DNA from: Piezodorus guildinii
Taxonomy: Eukaryota > Arthropoda > Insecta > Hemiptera > Pentatomidae
Reading direction: 5' to 3'
Assembly: GCA_023052935.1 (NCBI GenBank)
Contig: CM041292.1
Location: forward strand, 93,603,169 to 93,667,168
Length of the DNA stretch: 64,000 nucleotides
Made by a program: the position numbers and the translations under genes. The notes below the pieces were generated by a model. That model was not told where the DNA came from. It saw only the letters and a program-made list of their open reading frames with translations, and did no database searches. Shown here piece by piece: positions 19,118 to 30,067 of the stretch; position 1 is the first letter of the stretch; every line of letters begins with the position of its first letter.

Positions 19118-20520
19118 GAATTTTTTTTTTTTTTTATCTTCAAAATTTTGTATTCACGCCTGTCACTAAATGTTGACAATCAGTGAATGTGATGATGAAG
19201 GAATGATAGTTGGCGTGGTAGGCATGATGGAGAGAAGATGCCCAGCGGCACCTCTTCCTGGCGTGCTTCCTATGACGGATTTACCTTATCCCTCATCCAA
19301 CTTCTTTTCAGTCTTCTGCGAGTATTGTCCGGCATGTTACTAGTGGCCATGTTTCGTATTAGATTGTTTGTATGTCCGTGTAAGTTGTTGTGAAAACGTT
19401 TGTAGAGGGTCCGAATCTGTTCGTTGACTGTTGGCATGTGAAGGTCTGTATGTAAAGTAGAGTTGCTAACGTACCATGGTGAGTTTGTGATAGTTCTGAA
19501 AGTTTTGGATTGTAAAATTTGAATTTTGCGTATGTGTGTCTTTTTGGCAGTCCCGTATATCTGTGAGGCGTAAGTCCATATGGGCTTCAGTAGGTAAGTG
19601 TAAGTGTTTAGTTTATTTTTAAGTTTTAATTTTGAACGTCTTGAGAGAATTAAGTATAAAAGTTTTAGTCTTTTGTTTAGCGTTATCTGTTTGTTCTTGA
19701 TGCGTGGGCCCCATGTCATTCTTCTCTCGAATGTCAAGCCCAGATATTTTATTGTGTCTGTCTGTGGAATTTGGTTGTTGTCAAGATATACTGGTGGGCG
19801 GTGTTATGTCGAAGAGTAAAAGTAATATGTTGGGATTTATCCTGGTCAATTCGAATTTTCCAAATTTTGCACCAGTCATGGAATTGTGTTAAGTGGTGTT
19901 GTAATATCTGTGAGGCGTGCGTAGGATTGGGATGTTTTGTTATGATTGATGTATCGTCTGCTTATGTCGCGAGTTTCGGATGTGATTGGAATATCGTGTG
20001 TGTATATTATGTAAAGTAGTGGTGCGAGAATCGACCCTTGAGGTACTCCTGCCAAGACTGGTCTAATTGAAGGGATTTCCATGCCTTGACAGACAGAGAA
20101 AAATCTGTCGCTAAGAAAAGACTGAAGGATAAAAAAGCATGTCGGAGAGAGTATAGTGTTTAGTTTGAAAAGAAGCCCCTTATGCCAGACCCGATCGAAT
20201 GCTTGAGGGACTTCCAGAAATACTCCTGTTGCATACGATTTCTGCTCTAGTGCTGATGCAATGTAGTCAGTCACCTATGTAGTTGGTGAGTGGTTGAGTG
20301 CGGAATCTTAATTGATGGTCGGGTATTGTGTTACTGTCCGTAAGTGTCTCAAAAAGTCTTAGGTAGAGTAGTTTCTCAAAAAGTTTTGAGCAAACAGGGA
20401 GCAGGCTAATAGGTCTATATGCGGAAGGGGTGTCTGTATTTTTGTTCGGTTTGTGGATCATTGTTATGTATGAATATTTCTATTGTAAAGGGAATTTAGT
20501 TGTTCTGAGTATATAAATAA
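19118..20520 (-). mobile_element. Jockey-like LINE, 5'-truncated
   Basis: Minus-strand RT pieces occur in order. First is FPLQ.KYSYITMIHKPNKN with AYRPISLLPVCSKLFEKLL (20,520-20,270). Then come YATGVFLEVPQAFDRVWHKGLL and GVPQGSILAPLLYIIYT (20,274-19,876), and last KTFRTITNSPWYVSNSTLHT with the thumb and C-terminus (19,737-19,270). A T-run at 19,120-19,137 is the poly(A) tail in reverse. Frame breaks near 20,270 and 19,740-19,880 inactivate it, and the YADD motif is not intact. The 5' part is missing, as usual after incomplete target-primed insertion. The RTE-like element at 20,544 sits at its truncated end. Confidence 0.85.
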
Positions 20521-20543
20521 AATACAAGTTGTAAATACAATAA

Positions 20544-22492
20544 TAATAATAATAATAGGCTTACCGAACCCGAAGGTTCGATGCCGATACCACCAAACTT
20601 CGCCTGCACAGACTCGTCCAATGTTCACCGGTCAAGCCCAAGCCCCCGAGATCAGCCTTAATGCAATCCTCCCATCGACGCTTCGGCCTACCTTTCGGAC
20701 GCCTACCAGTCGGTTCAGCGAATACCAACTTTCTCGGAATCCGTTCCTCACTAAGCCCAACAACTTTACGCGCCCATTTGAGTCTCCGCGATGCTATCAA
20801 CTCAATTATATTCACCGGGTACAAACTCCGCAATTCCGCGTTGTGCAACCTTCTAAACTCCCCAGTGGCCTCATCTCTCTTCGGACCAAATATTTTACGC
20901 AGCACCTTATTCTCGAAAACCTTAAGCCGTTGTTCATCCTTCAAAGTAAGCGGCCACGTTTCGCATCCGTAAAGAACCGTTGGAAGAATAATAGTTTTAT
21001 AAGTTCTAACCTTTAAGTTTTTAGACAGAAGCCGCGAGCTAAGCAATTTACCAACCGAATAATAACACGCATTTCCCACCTTTAACCGGGACTTTATTTC
21101 TTCCTGGATTTCATTTTTTCTTGTTATCATTGAACCTAAATACTTGAATTTCTCTACGTGTTCAAAAGTATGACCTGAAATATTAATATCATCAAGATCG
21201 CCACCATTTCTGCAACTAATCATATATTTCGTCTTATCGGTATTTAATTCGAGACCTATTTGTTTACCGGTTTTTATTAACACACTTGTATTTAGTTGTA
21301 TAGTTTCTGTGTCTTCACCTAGTAGTACCAAATCATCGGCATACCCCAAAACCGGAATCTTGTCACCCATATGTAAGCCTTTCTCGGTACTCATCACCTT
21401 TTCTATAACATATTCTAAGGCTATATTAAACAAAACAGGTGAAAGGGAGTCACCCTGTTTCAAACCCGATCGCACCTTAAATCTCTCGGAGTAATTATGA
21501 CCGATTCTAACTTTATGAAATGTTTCCGACAAACACATCTCTACTAGGTTTACTAACTTTTTAGGTATCCCCTGTTCAATCATGATGTTATATAGCTTCT
21601 GACGGTCTATGGAATCATAAGCCTTTTTAAAATCTATATAAAGTTGATGGACTACACCGTTGTATTCCAGTTTCTTCTCTAATATTTGACGTAAGGAAAA
21701 TATTTGATCAATAGTCGAGCGATTCCGCCTAAAACCACATTGGTAGTCTCCGATAATTTCCTCAGCGTATTCCGTGATTCGGCTAGTTAGTATTGACGAG
21801 AATATTTTATAGCATACTGGGAGAAGAGAGATCCCACGATAGTTGTTACAATCCGTCCTCGGTCCTTTTTTGTGAATCGGAATAAGTATTGATTCTTTCC
21901 ATTCTTCGGGTATTTTTTCATTTTCCCAGATCTTTTTAACTAAAACATGTAATTTGGAAACGCCCGCTTCTCCACACGCTTTGATTAATTCACTCGTGAT
22001 ATTATCATTTCCTGCAGCTTTATACCGTTTTAATTTTCCTATCGCCATTTCAACTTCCTCTTTACTCGGTGCGTCTACCCATGGTTCAGCGCTCTGGTAT
22101 TCAGAGGGAGGAGATCGATTATTATTTTCCGTATTTAGAATGCCGTTCCACGTCCCTATTGTTAGATCTCTACTTTTCATCTTGCGCCTAGATTCCTCTG
22201 AAGCAGTCCCCACCCGGAGACCCGAACGGGGGACTAGTTTGCTTCCGGATAATGGGCGTTTTACCTCAGAGGAATCCATGACTGTTTGTGGTATTTTGTG
22301 AACTAAAATATGTGAGTAGGGCGTTCGAACCTACGTCACACCCTCCAGCAAGCCTGGAGGGCCGCTCTCATTGTTGGTCAGCGAGTCCATCGGACTTAGC
22401 CGGGAGGAGCTTCCGAGGAAATTCCACCGACCATCCCCACATCCGCCACCCGTGGGACGCTCCCCATACGCGGTAATGAGATCCGCGCGAGG
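20544..22492 (-). mobile_element. RTE-like non-LTR retrotransposon with an internal endonuclease deletion
   Basis: Bounded by an 11-bp direct repeat, aaatacaataa, at 20,533-20,543 and 22,493-22,503. The minus-strand 3' end is a (TAT/TTA)n tail directly after the ORF stop, as in RTE-type elements. The GC-rich 5' leader (22,280-22,492) begins CCTCGCGCGGATCTC. One long ORF with an RT and no endonuclease fills the rest. The 3' tail can add up to three bases to the apparent target duplication. Its intact RT frame and clear duplication suggest fairly recent insertion. Confidence 0.85.
20561..22279 (-). CDS. Reverse transcriptase of the RTE-like element (endonuclease-deleted)
   Basis: 572 residues from ATG to a TAA directly before the 3' tail. 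Residues 38-45 (DLTIGTWN) are the first strand of an APE-type endonuclease, where GTWN normally continues into a ~220-residue domain. Here the sequence jumps at residue 46 to GILNTENNN and the linker before the RT. RT motifs follow: NNYRGISLLPVCYKIF (145-160), LYIDFKKAYDSID (213-225), GLKQGDSLSPVLF (272-284) and GYADDLVLL (312-320). A C-terminal CETWPLT and GRRPKGRPKRRWEDCI block closes it. The reaction is target-primed reverse transcription, but without the endonuclease it would need nicks made elsewhere. The deletion kept the reading frame. Confidence 0.88.
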   Translation of the reverse strand: MDSSEVKRPLSGSKLVPRSGLRVGTASEESRRKMKSRDLTIGTWNGILNTENNNRSPPSEYQSAEPWVDAPSKEEVEMAIGKLKRYKAAGNDNITSELIKACGEAGVSKLHVLVKKIWENEKIPEEWKESILIPIHKKGPRTDCNNYRGISLLPVCYKIFSSILTSRITEYAEEIIGDYQCGFRRNRSTIDQIFSLRQILEKKLEYNGVVHQLYIDFKKAYDSIDRQKLYNIMIEQGIPKKLVNLVEMCLSETFHKVRIGHNYSERFKVRSGLKQGDSLSPVLFNIALEYVIEKVMSTEKGLHMGDKIPVLGYADDLVLLGEDTETIQLNTSVLIKTGKQIGLELNTDKTKYMISCRNGGDLDDINISGHTFEHVEKFKYLGSMITRKNEIQEEIKSRLKVGNACYYSVGKLLSSRLLSKNLKVRTYKTIILPTVLYGCETWPLTLKDEQRLKVFENKVLRKIFGPKRDEATGEFRRLHNAELRSLYPVNIIELIASRRLKWARKVVGLSEERIPRKLVFAEPTGRRPKGRPKRRWEDCIKADLGGLGLTGEHWTSLCRRSLVVSASNLRVR

Positions 22493-22503
22493 AAATACAA
22501 TAA

Positions 22504-23359
22504 ATATATACAATATATTTATCGAAGCACTACACTAGGAAAGATGTCTTATAACGGAGCTCGTTAAAGTAGGAGTATTTTTCATGCGCTTCAAGTCGAA
22601 CAAGGTTTAAAAATGTCCGAAAAAAGATCAAATCCTACTAATATATAACATGGATTGAGAAAAATTTACCTTCATGCTCCTGATGCTGTCATACTTAATG
22701 AACCCAATAGACCACCAACTCTAAAATGAATCGTAGGATATATTCTATATTCTATTCATTCTTAATCGCATTCTTATCTGTGCATTCAATGCACTGCGGC
22801 TAATCCTTACGACCTGCTCGGACTAAGGATGCTCCTTTGTCTAAGATACTTTCCGAACTGAAAATATTTACATTATACAGTTGTCATTTTTGTATCATTT
22901 ATCTTATTTTGTTTTATATATTTAATTATTTTAGATCAACTGATAGAAGATTAACTGTCTATTGAACTTAATATATGTTAAATAATGTGTACTCCGTAAT
23001 AATAAAAAGAAAAGAAGCCTCTGGGACCTACATTGTTTAACGTTTTAAATATATAGCCTCTCATAGCAAAATTTTAATTAAAAATAAAACCTCCAAAAAG
23101 TTAAGGGAGGGGAAAGAAGTTTAAATCCAAAAGACACCGCACATACTCAAATTTAATTTACATACACATTTTGACAACTCTGGATTAATTAGGATGTTGT
23201 AGATATGCACAAAGCTTTGGTAAGGTCAGAAATTTTCTTTATCGTGAGATTAATTTACTCTCACTTTTACAATATAGTTATATCTGAATGAAGCAACTGC
23301 ATTAAAACCCAAATATTTAGGTTTACTTTGGTGGATAACAATCAGGGGTAAACATTATC
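22504..23359. other. AT-rich spacer
   Basis: No feature recognised. 22,780-22,850 is slightly GC-richer. Confidence 0.35.
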
Positions 23360-23800
23360 ATAAATTGGAGTTGATACTTCTTTTACTAACCATATTTTTG
23401 GTCACAGCCATGGTCATACATATCTTTAAAATTAAGTTAACCGAGTGGAAAATAAGCCAATTTTTCTACGAAAACAAAGGGACTGTTGGAGACAAGCGAA
23501 GGAGGGAGAGATATGGAGCGAGGGTGGAGTTGACGCGACCGAAATCCCCTGGACTCTCTCCATCATATGTAAATAGGGTGGCTGCTGGGGTGGACTATTA
23601 GGGTCGTGATGGATAGCCGGGGTGGGCTAAATCATAAATTAGGGCTTTATGGGCGAAATGGCGCGGGAAAAAGGCTCCTCTGTCCGTCGGTATCTGTAGT
23701 CCGCCAATACATCCGCCTCGTCCGCTCCCTCATATCATTTCTTTATTGCCGCAGTCCGCACGGCTACTCTCTTTACTTAGTTATGCCGTAAATTAAGAAA
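23360..23800. other. GC-richer low-copy patch
   Basis: 23,490-23,770 is GC-richer (gcgaaggagggagag, ccgcctcgtccgctccctc). Two plus-strand frames of 78 and 61 codons cover it without recognisable domains. Its function is unknown. Confidence 0.35.
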
Positions 23801-23870
23801 CTTTATATTCCCATAATATAGACAATTGTTATAGCGAATTGATCAATTTTATATATTTATAGAGGAGTGG

Positions 23871-24075
23871 CGTGGTCTAGTGGAAAGAGATCTAGTATAC
23901 TCCGGGTTCTGGGTTCGAATCCCGGCTGTGGCAGAATAATATATGTGAAGGAAGTGACCCTAGTACATGGAGACCCTCCTAGGGCTAACCCAGATTCTAT
24001 AAAGTGAGTACCCTAAATTTGGCGGCTAAAAGGTATCTCGGTCCGAGGACCTCAAGGACAAGGGCGCTTTTTTTT
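23871..24075 (+). mobile_element. tRNA-derived SINE, copy 1
   Basis: The head carries an A-box-like tggtctagtgg at 23,891 and a B box, ggttcgaatcccggc, at ~23,913. A tRNA-unrelated body follows (gaccctcctagggc, aacccagattctataaa, gagtacccta, ttggcggct) and then a short T-run. It is flanked by tatatttat at 23,862-23,870 and 24,076-24,084, a 9-bp target duplication. The body matches the second copy at 36,111. It would be transcribed by pol III and mobilised by a LINE. Confidence 0.85.
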
Positions 24076-24084
24076 TATATTTAT

Positions 24085-24329
24085 GGGGACTTAAAGATAT
24101 ATAGAAGGTAAGTGTTAAAAGGCAATGATACAATGACGTTGATTAAGAGATTGAGAAACTATCAGTTGAGAGCATTCCAGTAACGATTCAATTAAAAGAT
24201 CTCCAGACCATCTGAGTTAATATTGGAAGAAAATATACCTGGTTCGGGTAAAACTGGCAACGTATGCAAATTAAGATTATTATAGATGATCTCATTACAG
24301 TCTTAATTTTTCTTTTGGTTCAATATTTT
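24085..24329. other. AT-rich spacer
   Basis: Nothing recognised. Confidence 0.3.
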
Positions 24330-24600
24330 AGGCTATTTCCAAAAGAAGTTGATTTATTTTGTATTTTACGTTTCCGCCTCTAGGGCCATTCTCAAGTATC
24401 TATCTTGCATATTTCTCCATATATAACCTTTCTTCATATACACCGCTTCATCAGCAGTGTCGTCTAATTTCACTTTTCAACATCTCATCGGCCGTCCTAT
24501 ATATAGGGCTTCTATGCAAGACTGCATAGACTTCAGTTCGGATTTTACAAGAATCAAAAGTTTTTATCGTATTCGCCTGTAAAAAACGCTACGAACTTAC
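24330..24600 (+). repeat. Repeat family D, copy 2
   Basis: It has the acgtttccgcctctagggccattctcaag block, an AT spacer, accgcttcatcagcagtgtcgtc and a downstream gccgtcctatat block, in the same order as 14,250-14,470. Confidence 0.6.
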
Positions 24601-25430
24601 TTTACAGCCCAATATTAGACTGTATATATTAAAATATAAATATTAAATAGTATAGTCATTTCTTGAACACCACCAGACTTCATTCTTAGACAGTCAGGTT
24701 TATCATTATGTGAATGAACGATAATATAAAAAGAAAAATATATATAAATGATGAATGTGTATGTTTTTGCAATAGGGAACATAACTATTCTGATCCTAAA
24801 AGTATTGTCACTGAAAAGTAATTGTGAAGCAGCTAGTGACACAATTAGGAACCTGACCAAAGCACAGCGGTTGATTCAATTAATACAATTTTTTCTTTTA
24901 CCATTTTTTGCCCCTCCACAGACTATTATTTGCCATTATTGAACTAATTCCTTTGTTGTCCGAGGCGCTAGGGGCGCTGCAGGTAGGCAGCTTTGTTGCT
25001 GAGGCATAGCTTCCTGGCGCATATGCCTCTTTGAGGGGGTCAGGATTTTTTATCCACCCCTAACCCTCTCTCTGGGGTAACTCATTTTAATTTTTTTTCA
25101 AGCTCACCCCTCGACCGTTTTTTTTTTCAGCTGACAACCCTTTGGGGATGCAAACAAGGCCGTGATGGTGCTGTTAGCGTAGGTCCCAGAATGGGGGCCC
25201 ATTCACCGCTCCCGGATGCGTCCTCTATAAACACATTTATAATTTTATAGCTCTCGTTTTATTCAGTTTCAAATTGGAGCGCTTCCGTACTCAATACTGG
25301 GGATGCGTACTGGGCAGATGTGGAAAAGTGGTCTGTTTTATGGTGCTTGTGGTGTCTATGGAGATGCTAAACGTTCAGGATCTGGAATTGATTCAATAAA
25401 TTGACAATGGAGGAATTAAGTGGAATATTA
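24601..25430. other. Spacer with a GC-richer patch
   Basis: 24,601-24,940 is AT-rich. 24,960-25,340 is GC-richer, with poly-T interruptions and no recognisable frame. Confidence 0.35.
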
Positions 25431-25559
25431 TACGATCTGGTTAAAATCCTTCGGTATTCCTTAGCAGGCATTAAAACGTTTAATGGTCCTTAAAATATTC
25501 ATGTTTTAGAACGATCTTGTATATTACTAAAATGGTGGAATTTAGACAACCCTATAATT

Positions 25560-26060
25560 CATGAAATTATCGTAATCAATTATCACAGACTCCTCGCACA
25601 TACTAGCATATATGGATGGCAATGAAAAAGCTGATGCTGCGGCAAACTCAACACCGCTACTAGCTACAATAATTAATCAAACCCCCTTGCAAGACTGGAT
25701 AAGGCAGTTTTGCTACCCATAGATGGAAAACTGGGAAATCAGTTGGAATATGGATTTATCAAAATTAAATGAAATAAAAAAATATTGTGCCTGCTAGAAA
25801 ACTTCCTACATAAAGTAAGGGAGAGAAGTGGTCCTCTGCCAACTCCAAGTAGGACATTATGAATTCTCTCATGGCTATCTTCTGCGAAGTCTGAAACCCC
25901 AACATGTATGATGTAACACAACAAGGACCGACCGTAAAATCATTTTTAGATTGCCTATTAGTGAAAGATATTCTGAAAGACGATAAAAAAACATTACCGT
26001 CCTCTTCAAATATTTAAAAATAAGTCTTAACTGTAATAGAAAACAAAACGTAAGTCTACA
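25560..26060 (+). mobile_element. LINE RNase H-domain remnant
   Basis: The plus strand reads AYMDGNEKADAAANSTPLL (25,612-25,665), the GNExADxxAN motif near the end of LINE-encoded RNase H domains, followed by a decayed W-rich segment with several stops. RNase H-bearing LINEs include the I, R1 and some jockey lineages. It is truncated at both ends. Confidence 0.65.
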
Positions 26061-26600
26061 GGACAATGTCCCACACGGGTAGAAGCGTGATGAAAAAATA
26101 AATAAATTATCACAGACCAGATACAATGTTATTTTAGTAAAACAGACAAACACATAAAATAGCAAGACGATTACAGTTCATGAAAAAGTTGAATGAATTC
26201 GGACAGGTTTCGGAAAGGTTTGAACAGGTTTCGGATGAAACAGCGAGAATGAATGGTAAATGATTAATAAACATTGTGTTTTTTTTTATTCCAATGCCTC
26301 TTGAGGTGTTGAGTTAAAATTCCTAGGATTAGTGGGATTGTAGGTGATTTCTTCTACTGTAAAGAGTACGTTTTAAGAGATTATTGTTTAAGTTTCCGTG
26401 GTTATCATTTTAAACCAAATATTAAAAAATTGGTAGTTATCGATGGAAATCAACCTTTAGTGAGAAGCACGTAAAATAATTTCCTATTTTTATAATTATC
26501 TTATTAAAAATAATATATATTTTATTATTATAAATCTTTATTTATTTATTTTTTAATGTAATTTTACTTTATAATGATGGAGTTTATGTTGACCCTTGAG
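26061..26600. other. AT-rich spacer
   Basis: Nothing recognised. Confidence 0.3.
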
Positions 26601-26619
26601 ATTATTGGATGAGTCACAT

Positions 26620-26760
26620 GGCTAGGGGTGCGGTGATAAAAAAAAACACTCATAAGGATAAAATAAAAAAACACTTGTATTTGTGTTCAGACGTTTAGGT
26701 CTACATTGTGGACCTTCATCAGGGTGACTATGAGACTATTTATCGGAGAAATTATCTCAA
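26620..26760 (+). repeat. Single arm of the foldback family
   Basis: ggctaggggtgcggtgat, aaacactcat, ttcagacgtttaggtctacattgtggaccttcatcaggg and the following bases resemble the left arm of the foldback at 52,699 (ggttgggggtgcggtcatc ... ccaacattgtgggcctttatcaaggc). Only one arm is present. Confidence 0.5.
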
Positions 26761-26819
26761 GATTAATTTGACATTACCATTGATTATTATATAAATATTG
26801 ATTTGTTATGTAAATAAAT

Positions 26820-26907
26820 GTGATTTTATGGCGTTATTGTTATTGTCTATTTGAGAAAAATTGTAATATATACGAATAAATATTCTCGTCATAAAAAAAA
26901 AAAAAAT
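26820..26907 (+). repeat. LINE 3' end with A-run (family E)
   Basis: gcgttattgttattgtctatttgag, aattgtaatatatacgaataaata and an A-run at 26,894-26,906 form a 3' UTR with AATAAA and a tail. It is the plus-strand counterpart of 17,935-18,047 and 46,654-46,748. Confidence 0.55.
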
Positions 26908-27584
26908 AATAATAACATAAGATGATTATTTTTAGTCGTACGCATTTTAATAAACTATGCCAACTTCTTCTGTTAAATATATTGTCGGTATAATTTAAAA
27001 GGAAATGTGTTTGAGATTAATCAAATACTGTTATTAAAAAATGCCTTTTAATTCAATTACCAAAATATTTTGCCAATCCCTAAATAAGCCACAATTCTTA
27101 AAAAAAAAACAGACTTTTTTATTTATTTTTTTGTGAATATCATTAAGAGTAATTTCTGCATCAGAATGCTAAGGTCTCATTTATCTTATTGCATTCGATG
27201 TTTTTTTCAGTTACAAGGCACGAAATCGACTATGGTTAGTTCGCATAAAAGACAAATATCGAAATCTTGGGGAGAGACGTAGCTAATTATATTTGTCCAA
27301 AGTTCAAAGTAAATTACTATTCGGTAGATGGAATTTCCAATACCATCTATATTGGCTAAAGTTTCCTTTTGACTAATCAGAAATTACTTCGGTATCTGGC
27401 GAATCAGCTCATTTGGACAGTACATTACTAGGCAAATGTCACATTTACTTATTTCTAGTTTTTAAAAAATGATGGTAGAGATTTTTTTTATTTGTGTGTG
27501 AATGAAAATGAAGAATCAGTCACATATTTAATATTACATACTTCTCAAATAATATTAAAATTACATTTTTTTTACCAAGATAAA
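26908..27584. other. AT-rich spacer
   Basis: Nothing recognised. Confidence 0.3.
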
Positions 27585-27794
27585 AAAATCTGGTGCGGCA
27601 ATACACAGCTTTCACTTACCTCTGCAGCTAAAATCAATTTAAGAACTACTAAATAAAGTCAAAGTTTATCAATTGATAATTTTTTTTGTAAGATACTTAG
27701 TTTTCAACGGTTTATTATACATCTATGTTACTATTATTTTTTTAGGTGTCCTTGTCTTATCGTTAGTTTTTGTTTGTGTCGATTTCTGCAAAAT
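27585..27794 (+). repeat. Family A repeat, 5' end
   Basis: It starts aaaaaatctggtgcggcaatacac and gctttcacttacc as at 18,048, and keeps the taagatactta..tttcaacggt.tattatacat block. It switches to repeat B at about 27,795. Confidence 0.7.
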
Positions 27795-28010
27795 TAACAG
27801 AATTAGAGAGATTTTCCCAACACGTGTTCTTAATCGCGAAGCTGATTTAAAAAGGCTGCAACACTATAAGTATTTGCCTGAAAAAAATGTATCCTCGTTT
27901 TTTTATTCATGAAAGGATAGAGAACAAATGGTTAAAGATAGTAAAATAAACAATATTAAGCGGCAAGGTCTGGACGGTTTCGAATGGATTGACCCATATG
28001 TATGTATGTA
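27795..28010 (+). repeat. Repeat family B, copy 1
   Basis: About 210 bp shared with 29,868-30,067: cagaattagag.gattt.ccca, cgaagctgatttaaaa.ggctgcaacact, gtatttgcc and ggtctggacg.tt.gaatggattgaccc. After gacccatatgt it ends in (ATGT)n microsatellite. Confidence 0.7.
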
Positions 28011-28319
28011 TTTATGTATGTATCTATGTATATGTATATATATACATAAAAGTATATAAAAACAAAAAAAATAGACAAGGTGGCTAACTAAGAAAGCGAT
28101 ACTGATAATTTTAATACTTTTTATGTAAGTTCAATAAATAGAATAAATATATAAAATGCTTTGCGTCCCCATCCTTAATCGTCCATGGAAGTGCTCTTGT
28201 CTCTTGCTCTATGCCATGCCCGATGAACTGTAAAGTAAGTGAAACTATTTATAGATTAAATGGAACTTTTAAAATAAATGGATACATTTAAATATGACTT
28301 TTAGAAATTGTTTTAAATT
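28011..28319. other. Microsatellite and AT-rich spacer
   Basis: (TATG)n and (TA)n at 28,000-28,050, then unremarkable sequence. Confidence 0.4.
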
Positions 28320-28590
28320 TATAATTCGACATAGTAAACATTAGCTGACGACACTGCTGATAAAGCGGTTGAAACATTTATACGGAATAATTATGCATGA
28401 TTGGTAAGCCTCTTTGAATGAAAGAAAAAATACTATTAATCATATAAGCTAAGTGTAAATTAGAAAATTATAACATGTATATTAATATTATGAACATTTG
28501 TTTTATAGACACTTGAAAATGGCCTTAGAGGCTGAAACGTTGTATATTTTTAAATGTATTCTTTTCTTTTGAGATTGGCTAAAAAAATAT
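28320..28590 (-). repeat. Repeat family D, copy 3 (reversed)
   Basis: gacgacactgctgataaagcggttgaaac and cttgaaaatggccttagaggctgaaacgttg are the inverse of the family D blocks at 14,250 and 24,370. Confidence 0.6.
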
Positions 28591-29096
28591 ATCTTACATT
28601 ATTATTATATAACCACATAACCTAACCAGAAAATAATTCCGGGTGGCGATAAAACGCATGAGCTTCAGTGAAGGCTCTGCGTTCAAATAGACATCTGAGA
28701 ATTCAATAAAGGTCGTATTAGGTGTTCTATAAGACAATTGGTCTTCAAGAATTCTACGTTTTTTTTTAATATCCAAAACAAAAGAAAACCATTTTCCTAG
28801 CGAAAGGGGACTGCCAAGCGTTTCCAATGAGAACAAAACAGAGAAAGAAAAAAGAGCGATTATGGTTGTGGTATAATAGATGAAAAAGTCTAAAACAGAC
28901 CGCCCAGGTAACCCGAGACGGCACATTGTGAGGCCCACTACCAGCTCCCCCCAACCCTTAATCAAAGCCTGCTTTTTTTATTCTACCCCACCCCTTTCTT
29001 GCACCTTATATGTTCAGTCAGTGTCGCTCTGTCTCCTGGTGTCTGTCTTCTTACTAGTATATAATCAGGTAATATCTACATTATTTTACCATGTAT

Positions 29097-29098
<2 letters not shown>
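28591..29098. other. Spacer with a mixed-composition patch
   Basis: 28,790-29,060 is less AT-rich. It is open for 123 codons on the minus strand (28,594-28,965) without a recognisable domain. I do not call a gene. Confidence 0.35.

Positions 29099-29131
<33 letters not shown>
29099..29131. repeat. (TA)n microsatellite
   Basis: About 16 AT units. Confidence 0.9.
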
Positions 29132-29134
<3 letters not shown>

Positions 29135-29136
<2 letters not shown>

Positions 29137-29180
29137 CATAAATGAGTCAATCCATTTGAAATCGTCCATTAATTTTGCCG
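29135..29180 (-). repeat. Repeat family B fragment (reversed)
   Basis: atgagtcaatccatttgaaatcgtcca is the inverse of the family B 3' end (tggacgatttcgaatggattgaccc). As in the other copies, it adjoins a TA-rich microsatellite. Confidence 0.65.
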
Positions 29181-29867
29181 CCCAACATTTTGATTTTAAT
29201 GATTCTTTAACTAGCTATTGTCTATCTTTTTATGAATAAAAAACTGAATGAATAAGTTTCAGTTAATTTAAATTTTCGATAACTTTTAAAACAATTTTCT
29301 TGGCTACTTAGGTAATATTCTGTAAGGACCGAAACTATATAAAGTATTCTTATCAACATTCAAGTTTTTATTCTGAAATATGCAAAATTACAGCAGTTAA
29401 TCATTTTTAAAGATAACGTTATTTTAGCAGCGAAGAGAATTTTATAACTCGAGAACCTGCTCAGTCTCAGTCACCAAATTTATGTCACTTATAAACACCG
29501 CATAGGTGTGTAACCTGTGTCAGTTTTATATTGTTCACTTAGTCCCTTTTGAGATATATCCGTGTAAACTTCGCGATAAAATAACTTTTGCCATTTTTAA
29601 AATTCATATACCAAAAATGACTATGTTCTCATGATCGAAACTTTTATAGATAGTACGGCTTTGTCTAAGCTATATGTGAAAAAATAATCAAAGGTGAATC
29701 TATTTTCCTTCGATAATTTTCTCCATCACTTTCTTCACTTTTAAGGTACACACGTTTTAAGGACAAAAGATATAAAGCATGTCCTTACCTTAATATTAGT
29801 TTGTGTTTTGAAACGATATAAATGACCAGATATAATAGTTATTTTATGACGATATAAAATTACCAGA
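29181..29867. other. AT-rich spacer
   Basis: Nothing recognised. Confidence 0.3.
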
Positions 29868-30067
29868 ATTAGAATGATTTACCCAATAATTGTTCAGCCA
29901 CGAAGCTGACTTAAAACGGCTGCAACACTAAAAGTATTTGCCCAGAAAAAAAATATTATCAGCGATTTTTATTCAAAAATGGATAGAGAATAACTGGTTT
30001 AAAAATCATTAAAATCAAAAATGTTGACCGGCATGGTCTGGACGATTTTGAATGGATTGACCCATAT
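29868..30067 (+). repeat. Repeat family B, copy 2
   Basis: It aligns along its length with 27,795-28,003 and ends at the same gaatggattgacccatat. Confidence 0.7.

Noticed and set aside
20621..21016. 131-codon plus-strand frame
   Set aside because: Antisense to the RTE-like C-terminal region.
23871..23945. A functional tRNA gene
   Set aside because: A and B boxes are present, but the acceptor stem does not close and a shared non-tRNA body follows, as in the copy at 36,111; it is a SINE head.
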